A stretch of DNA of 64,000 nt, taken from contig NC_044981.1 in NCBI RefSeq assembly GCF_008728515.1, positions 100,080,043-100,144,042 of the forward strand, in the 5' to 3' direction. Position 1 is the first letter of the stretch; the number at the start of each line of letters is the position of its first letter. Below, one piece after another: positions 11,342 to 23,374 of the stretch. This stretch comes from Papio anubis (taxonomy: Eukaryota; Chordata; Mammalia; Primates; Cercopithecidae). The position numbers and the translations under genes were made by a program. Below the pieces are notes generated by a model. The model ran no database searches. It saw only the letters and a list, made by a program, of their open reading frames with translations, and was not told the DNA's origin.

Positions 11342-12880
11342 TATTTAATATTTTATTATCTATCTCTTTTACATAACTACTTGCAAAAAAACTAATATGA
11401 CAGAGCCAATGTATTGTATGGTTATAAACAGAAACATATCTGTAAACATTAGTATTATAAGCAATATAGTATTAAAAGTGGTTATCTATTGGAAAACTCA
11501 GAAGGCAGTGACTTCTACAATTAAATTTCAAAAAATCAAAACATAAAACATTATTAGCTTCAGTTACTATAAATAAAGCATCTGAATCTTAATTTTAGAG
11601 CTAATGGTAATTTTTAAATAATTCCTAAATTCATGTAATCTGTTAAGATATATTTTGTTAACATTTAGAAAAGACAAGAGAACCAAAACCAATGTATTAA
11701 AGGAGCTTTATAATTTAGCAAAACTTTCAATTTACATGTCTCTCAAACGTTACTGACAAACATAATGGCTGCTTATGAGAAAATTTGCATATGTCATTCT
11801 ACAAACAGTAATGTCATTAATATACTATTTTTAGTTTCCAAGGGAAGATCCTAAACATTACAAATCCTTCCGTTAGCATTTCTTCGTGTATGCATGTTCC
11901 TACTTCCTGTTCAAACATATGCTGTAACTATTTAAGTCTGTCTTTTCAAAATAAAACTGATTACCCCAAAATTCAAAAACCCAACACCCAAGTGATATTA
12001 GGCACATATCACTTGAACTTGACAATTTAATGACGAAAAGCAAATTTAAGAAGTAAAAAAATTAACTATTTAAATTATAATTTGCACATCAGATTACTTT
12101 TTCAGATGTGTCAAAGCTCACAGATAAAAGTAATGAAAAGAAATGTAGTAAAATACATTTTAAGTTTACCTTCATTATAAATTAAAATGAGGCATAAGAA
12201 AAACATTGAGACATAATATGTACATATGGAAAACTGGCCACTGAAAGATGCAAATAATTCATACAATATAGTGTAAGCTTTAATATATAAACTAGATGTC
12301 ATTTCATCAACTGTTAGTCTAAATTTTACAATGTATATTAAAATATTAAAATGCTAAAAAAATCATTGTAATATAGAATACACTGTGGGAAAATACATAT
12401 TTGTGGCTTTATAGACAATCTAAATTAATCCATTCTATACAATAGTTTTCTAAAATATAAATGGTACTTTACATGCAAAAGAACATACCAGCTGGATGAC
12501 CTCATATAATGTATCAGAAATTAGGAGAAAACCTCCTTTTAACAAGACAGTTACACAGCAGAGGTGGAATGTAGAATCAGATTTTGCCTTAATACAATCT
12601 TGGATAAAATTAATTACGAAAAAGGACAGTCTCTACTACTTTCAATTAGCATTTTAAAAAATAAAATCTACTGTGATTTTATATTTTCTAATTGTATCAC
12701 AAACAGAGAAAACATAAAAGGGAAAAGACAGAAACAGAAAACCTGATGATCTTTTATAAATTTGAAGCATCAGCCCTGCCTATGGGTTGCATTTAGGCTG
12801 CTTTTTTGTTGACATTTTCCCAAATTACTTCTGCCATTCTGAATTGTGCATCAGTAGTCAGATGAGTTTTCCAGACTTCA
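11325..12880 (-). other. HACE1: HACE1 3' UTR (distal limit inferred)
   Basis: The AT-rich sequence that follows the HACE1 stop codon in the direction of transcription contains no recognisable repeat until the antisense Alu that ends near 11341. The distal limit rests on a candidate AATAAA/ATTAAA pair at 11344-11357, giving a UTR of about 1.55 kb. Single ATTAAA hexamers also occur on the minus strand at 12026-12031 and 12279-12284 and could give shorter forms. Confidence 0.55.
11344..11357 (-). promoter_or_regulatory. candidate HACE1 polyadenylation signal pair
   Basis: On the minus strand AATAAA (11357-11352) is followed by ATTAAA (11349-11344). A GT-rich stretch (gagtgtggtggcttatgtc) then begins at about 11340. 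That is the usual hexamer and downstream-element arrangement, and here the GT-rich part is the head of an Alu. Position and spacing are seen; use as the real cleavage site is inferred. Confidence 0.4.
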
Positions 12881-13521
<641 letters not shown>

Positions 13522-13635
13522 CATGTGCTTGAAGTTGGTAAAAGATTTGGAGTATATGGCACAGCAGCGATTGTAAAGTTTTGCAATCCACTTCCACCCA
13601 TGATATTAGCAAACCCACCATGTGGGACCCTGGAA
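13522..13635 (-). CDS. HACE1: HACE1 exon, HECT C-lobe up to the catalytic loop (residues 838-876, partial codons at both ends)
   Basis: On the minus strand, acceptor 'ctcttag' and donor 'gtatgttg' bound a 114-bp exon. The first T completes Ser838. It then reads SRVPHGGFANIMGGSGLQNF, continues to PYTPNLLPTSST, and ends in TG, the first two bases of the Cys876 codon. SRVPxGGF and LPTSSTC are the conserved C-lobe and active-site loop motifs of HECT ligases, the latter holding the thioester Cys. Phases agree with both neighbours: AG plus T for Ser upstream, TG plus C for Cys downstream. The intron to the last exon is 538 bp and the one upstream is 8.1 kb. Confidence 0.97.
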
Positions 13636-14571
13636 CTAAGAGTTTATATAGTTTATATCTTAATACATTGTAATCATGAAAGAAAGATATTTGTGACAGA
13701 TCAATTTCAAGTTCTAAGTTAGGGTAGAAATATATCCAACTCTAGGACAATGACAACATGACATTTTTTAGTCTACAAAACCCCAACTCATTACTGTAAA
13801 TTGCTTTGTGATTAGTTAGCAACCTTCCATGGAGACACCCCTCCACATTTCCATAGCTACACTATGCTTGCAACTGGCCACAGCACATACCTCAATATTG
13901 CATTTAGCATGCTACATTTACAATTATTTGCTTTCATGTGGCTCTCTACTGAAGTGGGGCTTGAGAGCCCAAACAAGTCATATTTACATCTATATCCCTG
14001 GGGCTAGCAAAATGCCTGGAGTAGACATTCATTAAATTGTTAATAGATTAATATTTGATTAATTCAAGCAATAAATGCTCTGACATGTAATCCAAATGAT
14101 TTCCTTGTTTGTGAAAAATATCTAGGCCCTAAAGGTGTTTTGTTTTGTTTTTCATAGTGGAAAAACTGAAAAATTCTTTATATTCCTCTTTGATTTGATA
14201 TTCAGAATATCAAACATATTTTTCAAACATCACCAAACATAAAGAGACCACAGGAAGGTTAACATACAATGCATAACACATCAGTAGAAAATTTAATCTT
14301 GGGTACATGACTGTAGAGGATGTAATTACAACTTCTCAAGTTATATATACATCGAAAATAAAATTAATATTTCTTCTAAAGTTAGCCTGTGTATGTATCA
14401 TGATTAAACCGATACTAAAAAACATTCTATTGCTTTTAAAATGAGGTGCTACAGTGCTTTTTGGATAAATAAGAATAATGACAAAGGAACACTTAGTGTA
14501 TAGATTACTAAATACATACTTGCAAACATCTGAATAAAATTTAAAATACTTTCTTAAAAATATGATTTATA
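13636..14571 (-). other. HACE1: HACE1 intronic sequence, mostly unassigned
   Basis: It is AT-rich. The piece around 13985-14060 ('atatccctggggctagcaaa' then 'cctggagtagacattcatta') resembles the 3' end of a MIR or L2. Nothing else was recognised. Confidence 0.5.
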
Positions 14572-14870
14572 GGCCGGGCGCGGTGGCTCAAGCCTGTAAT
14601 CCCAGCACTTTGGGAGGCCGAGACGGGCGGATCACGAGGTCAGGAGATCGAGACCATCCTGGCTAACACAGTGAAACCCCGTCTCTACTAAAAATACAAA
14701 AAAACTTAGCCGGGCGAGGTGGCAGGCGCCTGTAGTCCCAGCTACTCAGGAGGCTGAGGCAGGAGAATGGCGTAAACCCGGGAGGCGGAGCTTGCAGTGA
14801 GCTGAGATCCGGCCACTGCACTCCAGCCTGGGTGACAGAGCGAGACTCCGTCTCAAAAAAAAAAAAAAAA
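14572..14870 (+). mobile_element. young AluY of Old World monkey type
   Basis: Near-consensus AluY with 'gagatccggccactgc' before the right-arm end and a pure A tail. 'atgatttata' is duplicated on both sides. The ccgg variant is typical of AluYR elements of cercopithecids. Confidence 0.95.
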
Positions 14871-14924
14871 TGATTTATAAAATAAAGCACAGTTTAGTTC
14901 ACTTAAAAAAAAAGTTGAACCTCA

Positions 14925-16300
14925 AATAGCCCAAACAGTCTAGGAAAAAAACAACAAAGGTGGCAGACTCACATATCCTGATTTCAAAACTTATTACAAA
15001 GCTGTGGTAATCAAAATAGTGTGATACTGCCAAGAAAAGAGACACATGAACCAGTAGAAGAGAACAGAGGCCAGAAATAACCCCTCACATACATAATGAA
15101 ATGATTTTCAACTAGAGTGCCAACAACATTCAAAGGGGAAAAGAGTCTTTTCAACGAAGTGTGTTGGGAAAACTGAATATTCACTACAACGAAAATGAAG
15201 TTGGACCCTTACTTTACACTAAGTAACTTAAAAACTAACTCAAAATGGATTGAAGACCTCAATGTAAGAGCTAATACTACAAAACTCTTAGAAGAAAATA
15301 TAAGGGAAAAGCTTCATAACACCGGATTTGGCAATGATTTATTGAATATGACACCAAATTGATATTGAGAACATATAAAGAATTCCCATAGCAAAAAACC
15401 AAAACAAACAAAAAAAACCAAAACAGCCTGATTAAAAATGTGCAAAGAATTGAAATAGACATTTCTCCAAAAAAAGATAAACAAATGCCCAATAAGCACA
15501 TGAAAAGATGCTCAACATCACTATTTACTAGGGCAACGCCAATCAAAACCACTTCACACTCATTAAGATGACTATCGGCAAAACATCAAAAAAACAAAAT
15601 ACAGAAAGTCACAAGTATTGGCAAGGATGTGGAGAAATTGCTGCTGGGAATGTAAAATGATCAGCCTCTGTGGAAAACAACATGTAGGTTCCTCAACAAA
15701 ATTAACAGAATTACAATACAGAATTACCATACAATCAGGCAATTCCACTTCTGGGTATATATCCAAAAGAACTGAAAGCACGGACTCAAAAAAGTATCTG
15801 TGCATCCATGTTCATAGCAGCATTATTCACAATAGCCAAATGGTAGAAGCAACCCGAGTCTCCATCAACAGATGGCTGGATAAGCAAAGTGTGGTGTATA
15901 TATACAAGGGGGTATTATTTAGCCTTAAAAATGAAGGAAATTTTGACATGTGCTACAAAATGGATGAACCTTGAAGACTTTATGCTAAGTGAAATAAAGC
16001 AATCACAAAAAGACAAATATTATATGATTCCACTTATATGAAGTTCTTAGAGTAGTCAAATTCATAGACATAAAATAGGTGGTTGTTAGAGGCGGGTAGG
16101 GAAGGAGGATGGGGAGTTAGTGTTTAATGAGTACAGAGTTTCCGTTGGGAAAGATGAAAAAATTCAGGAGATGGACGGTGGTGATAGTCACACATTAATG
16201 TGAATACTTAATGCCACAAAAGTGCACACTTAAAAATTGTTTAAATGATTTTATGATATGCATTTACACACACACGCGCGCACACACACACACAAAGTTG
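14925..16300 (+). mobile_element. old L1 (L1MB-like) 3' end
   Basis: ORF2-end remnants include 'tcttgccaa'-like and 'ggatgtggagaaattgctgc' segments and a 'gcattattcacaatagccaa' box. They lead into a 3' UTR with 'ttaaaaattgtttaaatgat' and an (AC)n tail. Frames are broken throughout. Confidence 0.75.
16263..16295. repeat. (CA)n/(CG)n microsatellite at L1 tail
   Basis: CA repeats with a short cgcgcg interruption at the end of the L1 fragment. Confidence 0.9.
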
Positions 16301-17142
16301 AAAAAATGTACCAGGATTGTCTATTTGAAATCACTGATGATATGTATACATCCTCAGGGAAAAAAATGTTTAACAATCCAATATGAAAGAATCCCTAAAA
16401 ACAGCAATTTTCTCTTCTATCTGGGAAGTCGTCTGGTTTGGTTTACTGATGAAATTCTTGAGCTTACCTTAGTAAACTAAGGCAATATTAAAAGTATGCC
16501 TGAATCTTGCTTATAAGACACTAATGCATAAACAATTCCTACTAATAGCAAGAGAATATATAAAGAACATCTGGCTATATCTCTTTGTAAGTTGAAATAA
16601 AATTCAACATTAGTTAATTTATATATTTAACTTTTGCCCAAAAAATTAACAAGGTGACCAAACATAAAAAGGGATAAAAATCAAGCCGTTCTGAATATCC
16701 TGTGTTGTAGAATTTCAAATTAAATGTAACTATTTTATCAAGATGAGAAAATAAATGTTGACATTGATTTTTATACAAATTATAGCACAGTATTTCAATG
16801 TAAGTATGATCAATCTAATGTCCTTCACACAAGTAAATTTTGAACAGTAAGCTAAAAATTCAGAAGATCCTCTAGTTTTAACATCTTAATTAAAATTATT
16901 CTACAAGCTGTTATTCATGAGCCATTCCTGAAACCTTACTCCTCTTTTCCTACACTATGAATAAATATGGCTGGCCCCCTACTTATATAATTAGATCTGA
17001 TCATGTTAAGATAATAATTCATCAGGCGTAAGTATGTATGAGAAAAATAAAGTCTTTGGTTGAATATTATGACACTTAGATTATACAGTATAAATTACAG
17101 TAAACAAAAATGGCATACTTCTATTTTATTTAAAAAGTAATT
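16301..17142 (-). other. HACE1: HACE1 intron, no recognised feature
   Basis: Very AT-rich. No exon or repeat recognised. Confidence 0.5.
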
Positions 17143-17457
17143 GGCCGGGTGCGGTGGCTCACGCCTGTAATCCCACCACTTTGGGAGGTTGAGGCTGGTG
17201 GATCACTTGAGATCAGTAGTTAGAGACCAGCCTGGCCTACATGGTGAAACCCCGTCACTACTAAAAATACAAAAATTAGCCAGGCAAAGTGGTGTGTGCA
17301 CCTGTAATTGGAGGCTAAGGAAGGAGAGTCACTTGAACCCAGAAGGTGGAAGTTGCAGTGAGCTGAGATCAAGCTACTACACTCCAGCCTGGGCAATAGA
17401 GCAAGACTTCATCTCAAAAAAAAAAAAGAAAGAAAGAAAAAAAAGAAAAGAAAAGAA
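17143..17457 (+). mobile_element. Alu, first of a tandem pair
   Basis: It starts 'ggccgggtgcggtgg' and ends in an (AAAG)n tail. The next Alu is inserted in this tail. Confidence 0.93.
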
Positions 17458-17460
17458 ATC

Positions 17461-17759
17461 AGCCGGACACAGAGGCTCGCAGCTGTAATCCCAGCACTTT
17501 GGGAGGCCGAGGCAGGTGGATCACTTGAGGTCAGGAGATCGAGACCAGCCTGGCCAACATGGTGAAACTCCATGTCTACTAAAAATACAAAACTAGCCAG
17601 GCGTGGTGGTAGGCGCCTATAATCCCAGCTACTCGGGAGGGCTGAGGCAGGAGAATCACTTGAACCTGGGAGGCGGGGGTTGCACTGAGCTGAGATTGTG
17701 CCACAGCACTCCAGCCTAAGAAACAGAGCAAGACTCTTTCTCAAAAAAAAAAAAAAAAG
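17461..17759 (+). mobile_element. Alu inserted into the tail of the preceding Alu
   Basis: It starts 'agccggacacagagg' and ends in poly(A). 'aaaagaaatca' occurs on both sides, so it entered the A-rich tail of the first Alu. Confidence 0.93.
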
Positions 17760-18540
17760 AAATCATCAAGTCTGATTCTTAAGGGATTAAGGGATAATGA
17801 AACAGTAAAACATTAAAGATGGCCTTATAGAGCTATGAAATATTAATGTCAATACTATAAAAATATTTAAAAATCACTTTTTGTGTTAATTCTTGGTTCA
17901 ACAATTGGAACACATTTGATCTTTCAGTAAGGTTGCACTAAATTATACTACAGACCTGTAGAAAGATACGTCAGTATCTAAATAAAACTAATACAGAATC
18001 AGAATTTTCCAAAAATTAAAAAAGAAAAAAATGTACACTTTTGGTTTTGAACGACAAGTACTATATCTATACTAACGACTGGGAGTTCGAGGTAAAATTT
18101 AAAATTTTAAAAAGCTTAAAACTTTCTCAGTTTGAACTCAAAATACAGAGCTCTAATTAGACTCAATGTTGAAAGGTGGATTCTTCCGTCCAAGGGTGAA
18201 GCTAGCTCCGCGTTGTTTCCCCTGAGCTTCCTTGGCTTCTACTCTTCACCCACATCTTTCACCTCCATTCAAGTGTGGATTTGCCACACTTCATAACTAA
18301 ATAATGAATAGCACACCTCTTTTCAGCATTGCTAGCAATGACTGTACTATTTAAAGTGAAGAAGCCTTGTATATTACTAATTCTAGTGTTTTACTCTACA
18401 GGAGCAGCCACCTAAGAAACAACTTAGTACTAAAAAACTTGAATAACTGATTTCTGCATCTTAAAGACTCATACTGACCAAATCATGGGGAAAACATAAT
18501 AATTCACTAGATAGTGTTGAAGTATAAACCATTTAGAAAA
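17760..18540 (-). other. HACE1: HACE1 intron, no recognised feature
   Basis: AT-rich; nothing recognised, apart from a slightly GC-richer stretch at 18185-18290 of unknown nature. Confidence 0.45.
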
Positions 18541-18870
18541 ATATACTTGACAACATAAACCAAAATAAGGTTCAGATGGCTTAAAAACTGGAATGTAAAA
18601 ACAGAAATTGTAAAACTTACATTAAAAAATTTATATAAACATATATATAAAATCTTAGAAGTAGGGAACGATTTATAAAACCACAAAGGAAAGTAACGAT
18701 AATCACCTTGGCAATACGGTAATTTAAAACTTACAAGTTATAAATTTAAATTACATGGAAATCTGTATATTTAACTTTGATAAACCAAGAAAACTATTTG
18801 CAGAGTTAATACCCCTAATATATAAACAACACTTAAAACTGAATTTTTAAAGTGATTGTGGAATAACAAA
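18541..18870 (+). mobile_element. old L1 fragment
   Basis: 'accaaaataaggttcagatg' plus 'gatttataaaaccacaaagg' recall the 3' ORF2 of old L1. It is heavily diverged. Confidence 0.45.
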
Positions 18871-18940
18871 GAATAAAGTCAGGTAATTCATACCACACAC
18901 AAAAAAATTACATAAAAGAAATTATATGAAAGTAAAAATG

Positions 18941-19241
18941 GGCCGGGCACGGTGGCTCACACCTGTAATCCCAGCACTTCGAGAGGCCGAAGTGGGTGGA
19001 CCACGAGGTCAGGAGATTGAGACTATCCTGGCTAACAAGGTGAAACCCTATCTCTACTAAAAATACAAACATTAGCGGGTGTGGTGGCAGGCACCTGTAG
19101 TTCCAGCTACTCAGGAGGTCGAGGCAAGAGAATGGTGTGAACCCAGGAGGTGGAGCTTGCAGTGAGCCGAGATTGTGCCACTGCACTCCAGCCTGGGCGA
19201 CAGAGCCAGACTCTGTCTTTAAAAAAAAAAAAAAAAAAAAA
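18941..19241 (+). mobile_element. Alu
   Basis: It starts 'ggccgggcacggtgg' and ends in poly(A). 'gaaagtaaaaatg' is duplicated on both sides. Confidence 0.95.
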
Positions 19242-19259
19242 GAAAGTAAAAATGACTAT

Positions 19260-19790
19260 ACCCTGTGCTGATAAAAGGAGTAAGCTCTCTCATTCTCTAC
19301 TGACATCAATACCCTTCTAGAAGATAAATGAATATGTATCAAGATTATAAAAATTTATATATTCTCATACAAAAAAATTTCCCTTCTAAGAATTTATCTT
19401 CTATAATCAGACTGTCCCACTAGGACAGAAGCACAAAAATTCCTTATTTGTACAGCATTATTCCATAAATAGGAAAATTTAGCAATAAAGAATCAATTAA
19501 AGGAAGTCCCTAAAAAGAAAACTAGAAAGCCACTAAAAAATACATAGATCTATAAATTGAACAATTTAGTAACATATTGCTAAATTCAAAAAGTTATAAA
19601 ATAACAATGGTTTTAAAAGTAAAAATTATATATGTGTTAAAAATTCTAGAAGAATAACAAAAATGTTATCAGTGATTATTTTTAGGAATAGATTGGAGGT
19701 GGGTTTTTTCCTCCTATCTGAATTGTCAAATCGTCAACTTTCTTACATAAAAAATATAATGATTTTTTCATCCTTTCTATTAAGTTATTC
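19260..19790 (+). mobile_element. old L1/HAL1-like fragment
   Basis: A-rich sequence with 'agaatttatcttctataatc' and 'cagcattattccataaatag' segments like the 3' part of old L1/HAL1. The family is uncertain. Confidence 0.4.
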
Positions 19791-19917
19791 AAGTCTCTGA
19801 GTACTTCTTGGCATTCAGAGGCAAAAAACAAAACCAAAAAAACAAGTTTTTCTTTTATATTTTTAGTCTATAACCTGTTAATTGTTATGTCTTATTTATT
19901 TCTTATTTATTTTTTAT

Positions 19918-20187
19918 TATTTTTTTTGAGACAGGATCTCACTCTGTCACCCTGGCTAGAGTGCAGTGGCGCAATCTCAGTTCACTGCAATCTCCACCTC
20001 CCAGGCTCAAGTGATCCTCCCACCTCAGACTCCTGAGTAGCTGGGACTACAGGCATGTGCCACCATGCCTGGCTAATTTTTGTATTTTTGTAGAGACAGG
20101 GTTTCGCCATGTAGCCTAGGTTGGTCTCAAACGCCTGAGCTCAAGTGACCTGCCCGCCTCAGCCTCTCAAAGTGCTAGGATTACAGG
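19918..20187 (-). mobile_element. Alu, antisense, head missing
   Basis: Poly(T) then 'gagacaggatctcactctg'. It stops at 'ggattacagg', about 21 bases short of the Alu 5' end, exactly where the duplicated HACE1 junction fragment begins. Confidence 0.92.
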
Positions 20188-20394
20188 CACTACTATAAAT
20201 GTCTTATCTTTAATACCAAAATAAATCTTTAATACCTAAAACAGTGGAAAGGGTGGTAAGTTATTGACAATTCAGAGTAATAACTCCTCATTTTAGTTAT
20301 CTCTAAGCCATAAAAACAGAATATATTAAATTATTTCCATATTATCATAAAAATACTGCTTACTTGCCAGTAACAAACTAAACTGCAAGAGAAG
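20188..20394 (-). repeat. derived copy of a HACE1 exon/intron junction
   Basis: These 207 bases match 21586-21788 in the same orientation, with about six single-base differences and one 5-bp internal duplication (aaact). The source includes the last 26 bp of the HACE1 exon at 21763-21833, its donor and about 177 bp of intron; this copy keeps a usable donor (GCAA followed by gtaagcag on the minus strand). It begins exactly where the antisense Alu at 19918-20187 loses its first 21 bases. Confidence 0.9.
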
Positions 20395-20640
20395 TACCGT
20401 ACCCAGACTATTCATTTATTCTTTAAAATTAGATCTATAGTGTGGCTCCAACTATTTTTCTAACTATACAGTAAGAAGACTAAAAAAAAAAGCAAAATGT
20501 TAATTGTAGTTATCTCTGAATAGTGGGATCACTTAACGTTAAGGATTTTAATTTTCTCCTATTTTCTCCATTGTCTAAATTTTCTACAATGATTAAACAT
20601 TACTTTTAAAATAAAAAAAATATAGATTTTAAAAATTATA

Positions 20641-20949
20641 GGCCAGGCATGGTGGCTCACGCCTGTAATCTCAGCACTTTGAGAGGCCAAGATAGGTGGA
20701 TCATGAGGTCAGGAGTTTAAGACCAGCCTGGCCAAGATGGTGAAACCTCATCTCTACTAAAAATAAAAAAATACAAAAATTAGCCACGCGTGTTGGCAGG
20801 CGCCTGTACTCCCAACTACTTGGGAGGCTGAGGCAGCAGAATCGCTTGAACCCAGGGGGTGGAAGTTGCAGTGAGCCAAGATCAAGCCACTGCACTCCAG
20901 CCTGAGGGACAGAGTGAGACTCTGTCTCAAAAAAAAAAAAAAAAAAAAA
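20641..20949 (+). mobile_element. Alu
   Basis: It starts 'ggccaggcatggtgg' and ends in about 24 A. 'aaaattata' is duplicated on both sides. It is followed by (TA)n. Confidence 0.95.
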
Positions 20950-21129
20950 TTATATATATATATTTTATATAGATATATATTCACAATTATGGTTTTTAAA
21001 TATGCAGAAAAAACAAAGAAGTAAATATATCAAATTGTTTATAGTGGTTATGGCTGATAGACTGTGGTTTTTCTTATTCTAAATTTGTTTTGTAACTTTC
21101 CTAGGAGAAATATGTACATTTATAATGAA

Positions 21130-21585
21130 AAAAACTAAACTACATTTTCATAAATAGAAGATAAAATTGTTATCCAAAATGAAAATCAGACTTTTTTTTA
21201 CATCTTTCAGAAATATAAGCTAAAAGATGGTTAAATCATCTAGTTTTCTAATATCTATTATATTTAACTGGTTTCAAAAGTGAACTTTTCATAGAAGTGT
21301 GGTACCACAAATTATTTTTTAGGCCATGAATCTTGACACTTTAAAGTTTACTTTGAATTACAGAAAAACTGTTGTGTATGGGTAACATAGAGTATGTGTA
21401 TGAGTTACCCAGGATAAACTGAACTGCCTTACTATTAAACCAAACCAGCAATATACAAATATTAAACATTTGGCTACTATCCTTGACCGACCTGCAGAGC
21501 AAAAAGATTTCCAAATTATAAAGTGCAATATACTAATAGTCCTAATTGGCGATCCTTTTTAATATATCAAATAAACATGATTGAT
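21130..21585 (-). other. HACE1: HACE1 intron, no recognised feature
   Basis: AT-rich; nothing recognised between the Alu region and the exon-junction duplication. Confidence 0.45.
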
Positions 21586-21788
21586 CACTACTATAAATGT
21601 CTTATCTTTAATACCAAAATAAATCTTTAATATCTAAAACAGTGGAAAGGGTGGTAAGTTACTGACAATTCAGAGTAATAACTCCTCATTTTAGTTATCT
21701 CTAAGCCATTAAAAGCAGAATACATTAAATTATTTCCATATTATCATAAAAATACTGCTTACCTGCCAGTAACAAACTGCAAGAGAAG
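21586..21788 (-). repeat. source copy of the HACE1 exon-junction duplication
   Basis: This is the ancestral partner of 20188-20394, identified as the source because it contains the real exon end and splice donor. Sequence similarity to the other copy stops after 'gcaagagaag' inside the exon at 21788. Confidence 0.88.
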
Positions 21789-21833
21789 AACTCTCTCCTC
21801 TTGAGTAATGTCTTCTACAACTTCCCAGAACCA
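21763..21833 (-). CDS. HACE1: HACE1 exon, start of HECT C-lobe (residues 815-837)
   Basis: This 71-bp minus-strand exon lies between acceptor 'gttgttag' and donor 'gtaagcag'. It encodes WFWEVVEDITQEERVLLLQF, then VTG, and ends with AG of the next split Ser codon. WFWxVV and LLLQFVTGSS are hallmarks of the HECT C-lobe. The intron upstream is only 280 bp. The 3' end of this exon with its donor and about 177 bp of the following intron recurs at 20188-20394 as a diverged copy (see separate entries). Confidence 0.96.
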
Positions 21834-22113
21834 CTAACAACAACAAAAAAAACTTAGCTCATATTTCAGAGCAACTGCAGACTTCTCAATACCAGAGAAA
21901 TATGTAATATTCATAAAGCACATTTTATTCTATGAAAGTCATTTACCAAAAATGATTTCATGCAAAGCTTTCATATGCACTGTTCCCACAAGAATAATTT
22001 GGGGAAACACTTCACTTTGTTAATTAATGTAAGTTTTCATTCAATAGTGCTGAAAAGCTTACAAAATTAAACGGCAAAACTTAACTTCATTCTAAGCTCT
22101 AGAGAAATTTTAC

Positions 22114-22212
22114 CTGAATAACTGGATCTTCTCTTTCATAGCCACTTGTGTATTCTGTATTTTTTATCCAATCACTCACATCAATTTCTGGCATGCCAGA
22201 AAGCAGTAGCTC
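22114..22212 (-). CDS. HACE1: HACE1 exon, N-lobe end and hinge of HECT domain (residues 782-814)
   Basis: This 99-bp minus-strand exon is phase 0 at both ends, with acceptor 'cttcccccaag' and donor 'gtaaaatt'. It encodes ELLLSGMPEIDVSDWIKNTE followed by YTSGYEREDPVIQ. The pattern ELxxSGxPEIDVxDWxxNTxYxxGY is one of the most conserved HECT signatures and lies where the N-lobe ends before the flexible hinge to the C-lobe. Because the exon is in frame at both ends, skipping it would remove exactly 33 residues without a frameshift. Confidence 0.97.
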
Positions 22213-23069
22213 CTTGGGGGAAGAAGAAAAATATTTCAATAATTTTCTTTAGGGAAAAAAGTTATTACATTTAAATGGTAAATTTGCCTTAATTAGAAAC
22301 TAATCTCACATGAAACTGATACATTTTAGTGACAGTTCCTGCATGTCATCAATAACAAGCATTACATGAGAGAAAATCCTTGACGCTGATAATCTCAAAT
22401 ATTGTAAGATGTGGAGATGTTTCCACATTGACAAAACTTCATTAAAACATAAGAGATTATAGTTTATATGTTTATGTGTGAACATATGCAACAACAGTTT
22501 ATGCATGCAAAAGTTTTATGAACATTATCTTTGATTTACTTTATATTTTTACAATTCTTTGCAAATTTATTAACTTCTGTAAGGGGACAGTATTCTCAAC
22601 ATGGAAGTGACAACAAAGACCTGAATAAATACTTGACCAAACAAGGGGAAAAGCATCAAGAAATCCTTATCATGAGGAAAAAGGAGGTAATATAAAAATA
22701 GTTATGATTTTTAAAAAATATTTAAGCCTTTTCGGAATTCTATTCTGGAATAATTTGGATCCTTTAAAGTCAATTTTCTCCAAAGTCAAAAAAAAAAAAA
22801 AAAAGCAATTTTCCTAATGACTTGATAAGTTTCTTTCATACCGGAAGATAATCAAAGACACAAAATCTCAATCATGTAAGTAAAAATGAAATTAAGAACA
22901 GCAAAGTATTTGCCTTTTTGTTTTCCAAGGGAAAAGAGGACATGAAAAGAGCCTGTCCACTTCTCTGAATCAGTCCCTATTTCACAGTTAGATATGCTTA
23001 CATAGACAGGGGAGGCAATGATTGGCCTACACTTTACACTGATGAGCCAGAACATCCATCAGGATTGCC
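22213..23069 (-). other. HACE1: HACE1 intron, no recognised feature
   Basis: AT-rich; nothing recognised apart from a poly(A) run at 22788-22804. Confidence 0.45.
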
Positions 23070-23374
23070 TCTTTTTTTTTTTTTTTTTGAGATGGAGTCT
23101 TGCTCTATTGCCCAGGATGGAGTGCAGTGGCACTGCGATCTTGGTTCACTGCTAGCTCCACCTCCCGGGTTCACACCATTCTCCTGCCTCAGCCTCCCGA
23201 GTAGCTGGGACTACAGGTGCCCACCACCACGCCCGGCTAATTTTTTTGTATATTTAGTAGAGACGGAGTTTCACCATGTTAGCCAGGATGGTCTCAATCT
23301 CCTGACCTTGTGATCCGCCCACCTCAGCCTCCCAAAAGTGCTGGGACTACAGGTGTGAACCACCGCACCCAGCC
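23070..23374 (-). mobile_element. Alu, antisense
   Basis: Poly(T), 'gagatggagtcttgctc' and a terminal 'gcacccagcc'. 'aggatt' flanks both sides. Confidence 0.95.

Noticed and set aside
17409..17744. A 111-codon minus frame
   Set aside because: It lies wholly in an Alu and its tail; similar frames occur in most Alus here (14663-14890, 53244-53597, 55514-55771).
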